A stretch of DNA of 64,000 bases from Mucilaginibacter ginkgonis. Its GTDB lineage: Bacteria; Bacteroidota; Bacteroidia; Sphingobacteriales; Sphingobacteriaceae. The stretch spans positions 496,001 through 560,000 of the forward strand of contig NZ_CP066775.1 of the NCBI RefSeq assembly GCF_009754905.2. Direction: 5' to 3'. Made by a program: the position numbers and the translations under genes. Positions 63,822 to 64,000 of this stretch are shown here, piece after piece (the first letter of the stretch is position 1; each line of letters begins with the position of its first letter). The notes under the pieces were generated by a model, which was not told where the DNA came from, ran no database searches, and saw nothing but the letters and a program-made list of their open reading frames with translations.

Positions 63822-64000
63822 TTAATATCTGCGCCAAGGGCGGCGATAACCTCTATGCCATCTTCTCACATATGGGCGGCGTACGTAAGCCCTTCTGCGA
63901 ACATATACATTTCTACGGCGAATTACAGGCCCGGTGCGCACCACTATGCGCTGTGTAACCTCTGTTGGTCGTGCTTGTGCACTTTCTGTACCGGCCAGCT
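63822..64000 (-). CDS. C-terminal part of an Arg/Tyr-rich protein (5' end outside window)
   Basis: The minus strand is open from the right edge to TAA at 63824-63822. The visible 58 residues read LAGTESAQARPTEVTQRIVV and then a very basic tail with RRRNVYVRRRAYVRRPYVRR and RGYRRPWRRY. AGTESAQA could be the end of a signal peptide. Such short secreted basic proteins are common but uncharacterised in this phylum. Confidence 0.55.
   Translation of the reverse strand, partial: LAGTESAQARPTEVTQRIVVRTGPVIRRRNVYVRRRAYVRRPYVRRWHRGYRRPWRRY

Noticed and set aside
1..64000. CRISPR arrays, insertion sequences, rRNA genes
   Set aside because: No regularly spaced short direct repeats with unique spacers, no transposase motifs and no rRNA-like sequence were found. 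The only long repeats are within the adhesin genes.

Overview
The window looks like chromosomal DNA of a Bacteroidota bacterium, most likely a Sphingobacteriaceae relative (Mucilaginibacter or Pedobacter type; genus is inference). Evidence: two huge secreted proteins ending in gliding-motility/type IX secretion (T9SS) type-B C-terminal domains, a PorP/SprF protein and a PorE-like OmpA protein, TTTG/TAnnTTTG promoters, and many sugar-degradation families typical of this phylum.

Region 1 (1-11.6 kb) is a carbohydrate and amino-sugar catabolic neighbourhood: the end of a sialidase-like gene, a 2-hydroxyacid dehydrogenase and an enolase-superfamily enzyme on the + strand, then on the - strand a BadF-type sugar kinase, a secreted TIM-barrel sugar isomerase, a GMC oxidoreductase, a GlcN6P/GalN6P isomerase, a Gfo/Idh/MocA dehydrogenase, a DUF1543 protein with an FAD/NAD(P) protein, and anhydro-MurNAc kinase (AnmK). 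Region 2 (11.6-20.9 kb) holds a 1687-aa T9SS cargo protein, a tightly overlapping three-gene set (GT14 glycosyltransferase, FdtA-like cupin, FAD/NAD(P) protein) and a GH130 enzyme.

Region 3 (21-35.6 kb) is a surface-adhesin operon on the - strand: a 3862-aa adhesin made of about 29 CshA-like repeats, then PorP/SprF, then a PorE-like OmpA protein, ending at a clear terminator. The adhesin contains a six-domain block of about 1.65 kb present in three tandem copies.

Region 4 (36.1-60.3 kb) starts with two tRNA-Leu genes (anticodons CAG and GAG), followed 10 bp later by a phage-derived cluster of about 24 kb. It has small and large terminase, portal, fused ClpP-like protease/scaffold, capsid, connector, tail proteins, tape measure, fibres and a lysis cassette, all on the - strand. 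A divergent LexA-like (S24) repressor sits at the far end, with a palindromic operator placed inside the promoter of the structural operon. No integrase, recombinase, transposase or replication gene and no att duplication was found, so a domesticated, gene-transfer-agent-like or decaying prophage is the leading reading. Two genes carry -1 frame breaks: one at a textbook U_UUU_UUU slippery site in a candidate tail-assembly chaperone, the other at a G4 run in the tape measure.

Region 5 (60.3-64 kb) is host DNA: a single-domain response regulator, an XRE regulator, a membrane metallophosphoesterase, a HAD phosphatase, a DUF2147 protein, a strong bidirectional terminator and the end of an Arg/Tyr-rich gene running off the window.
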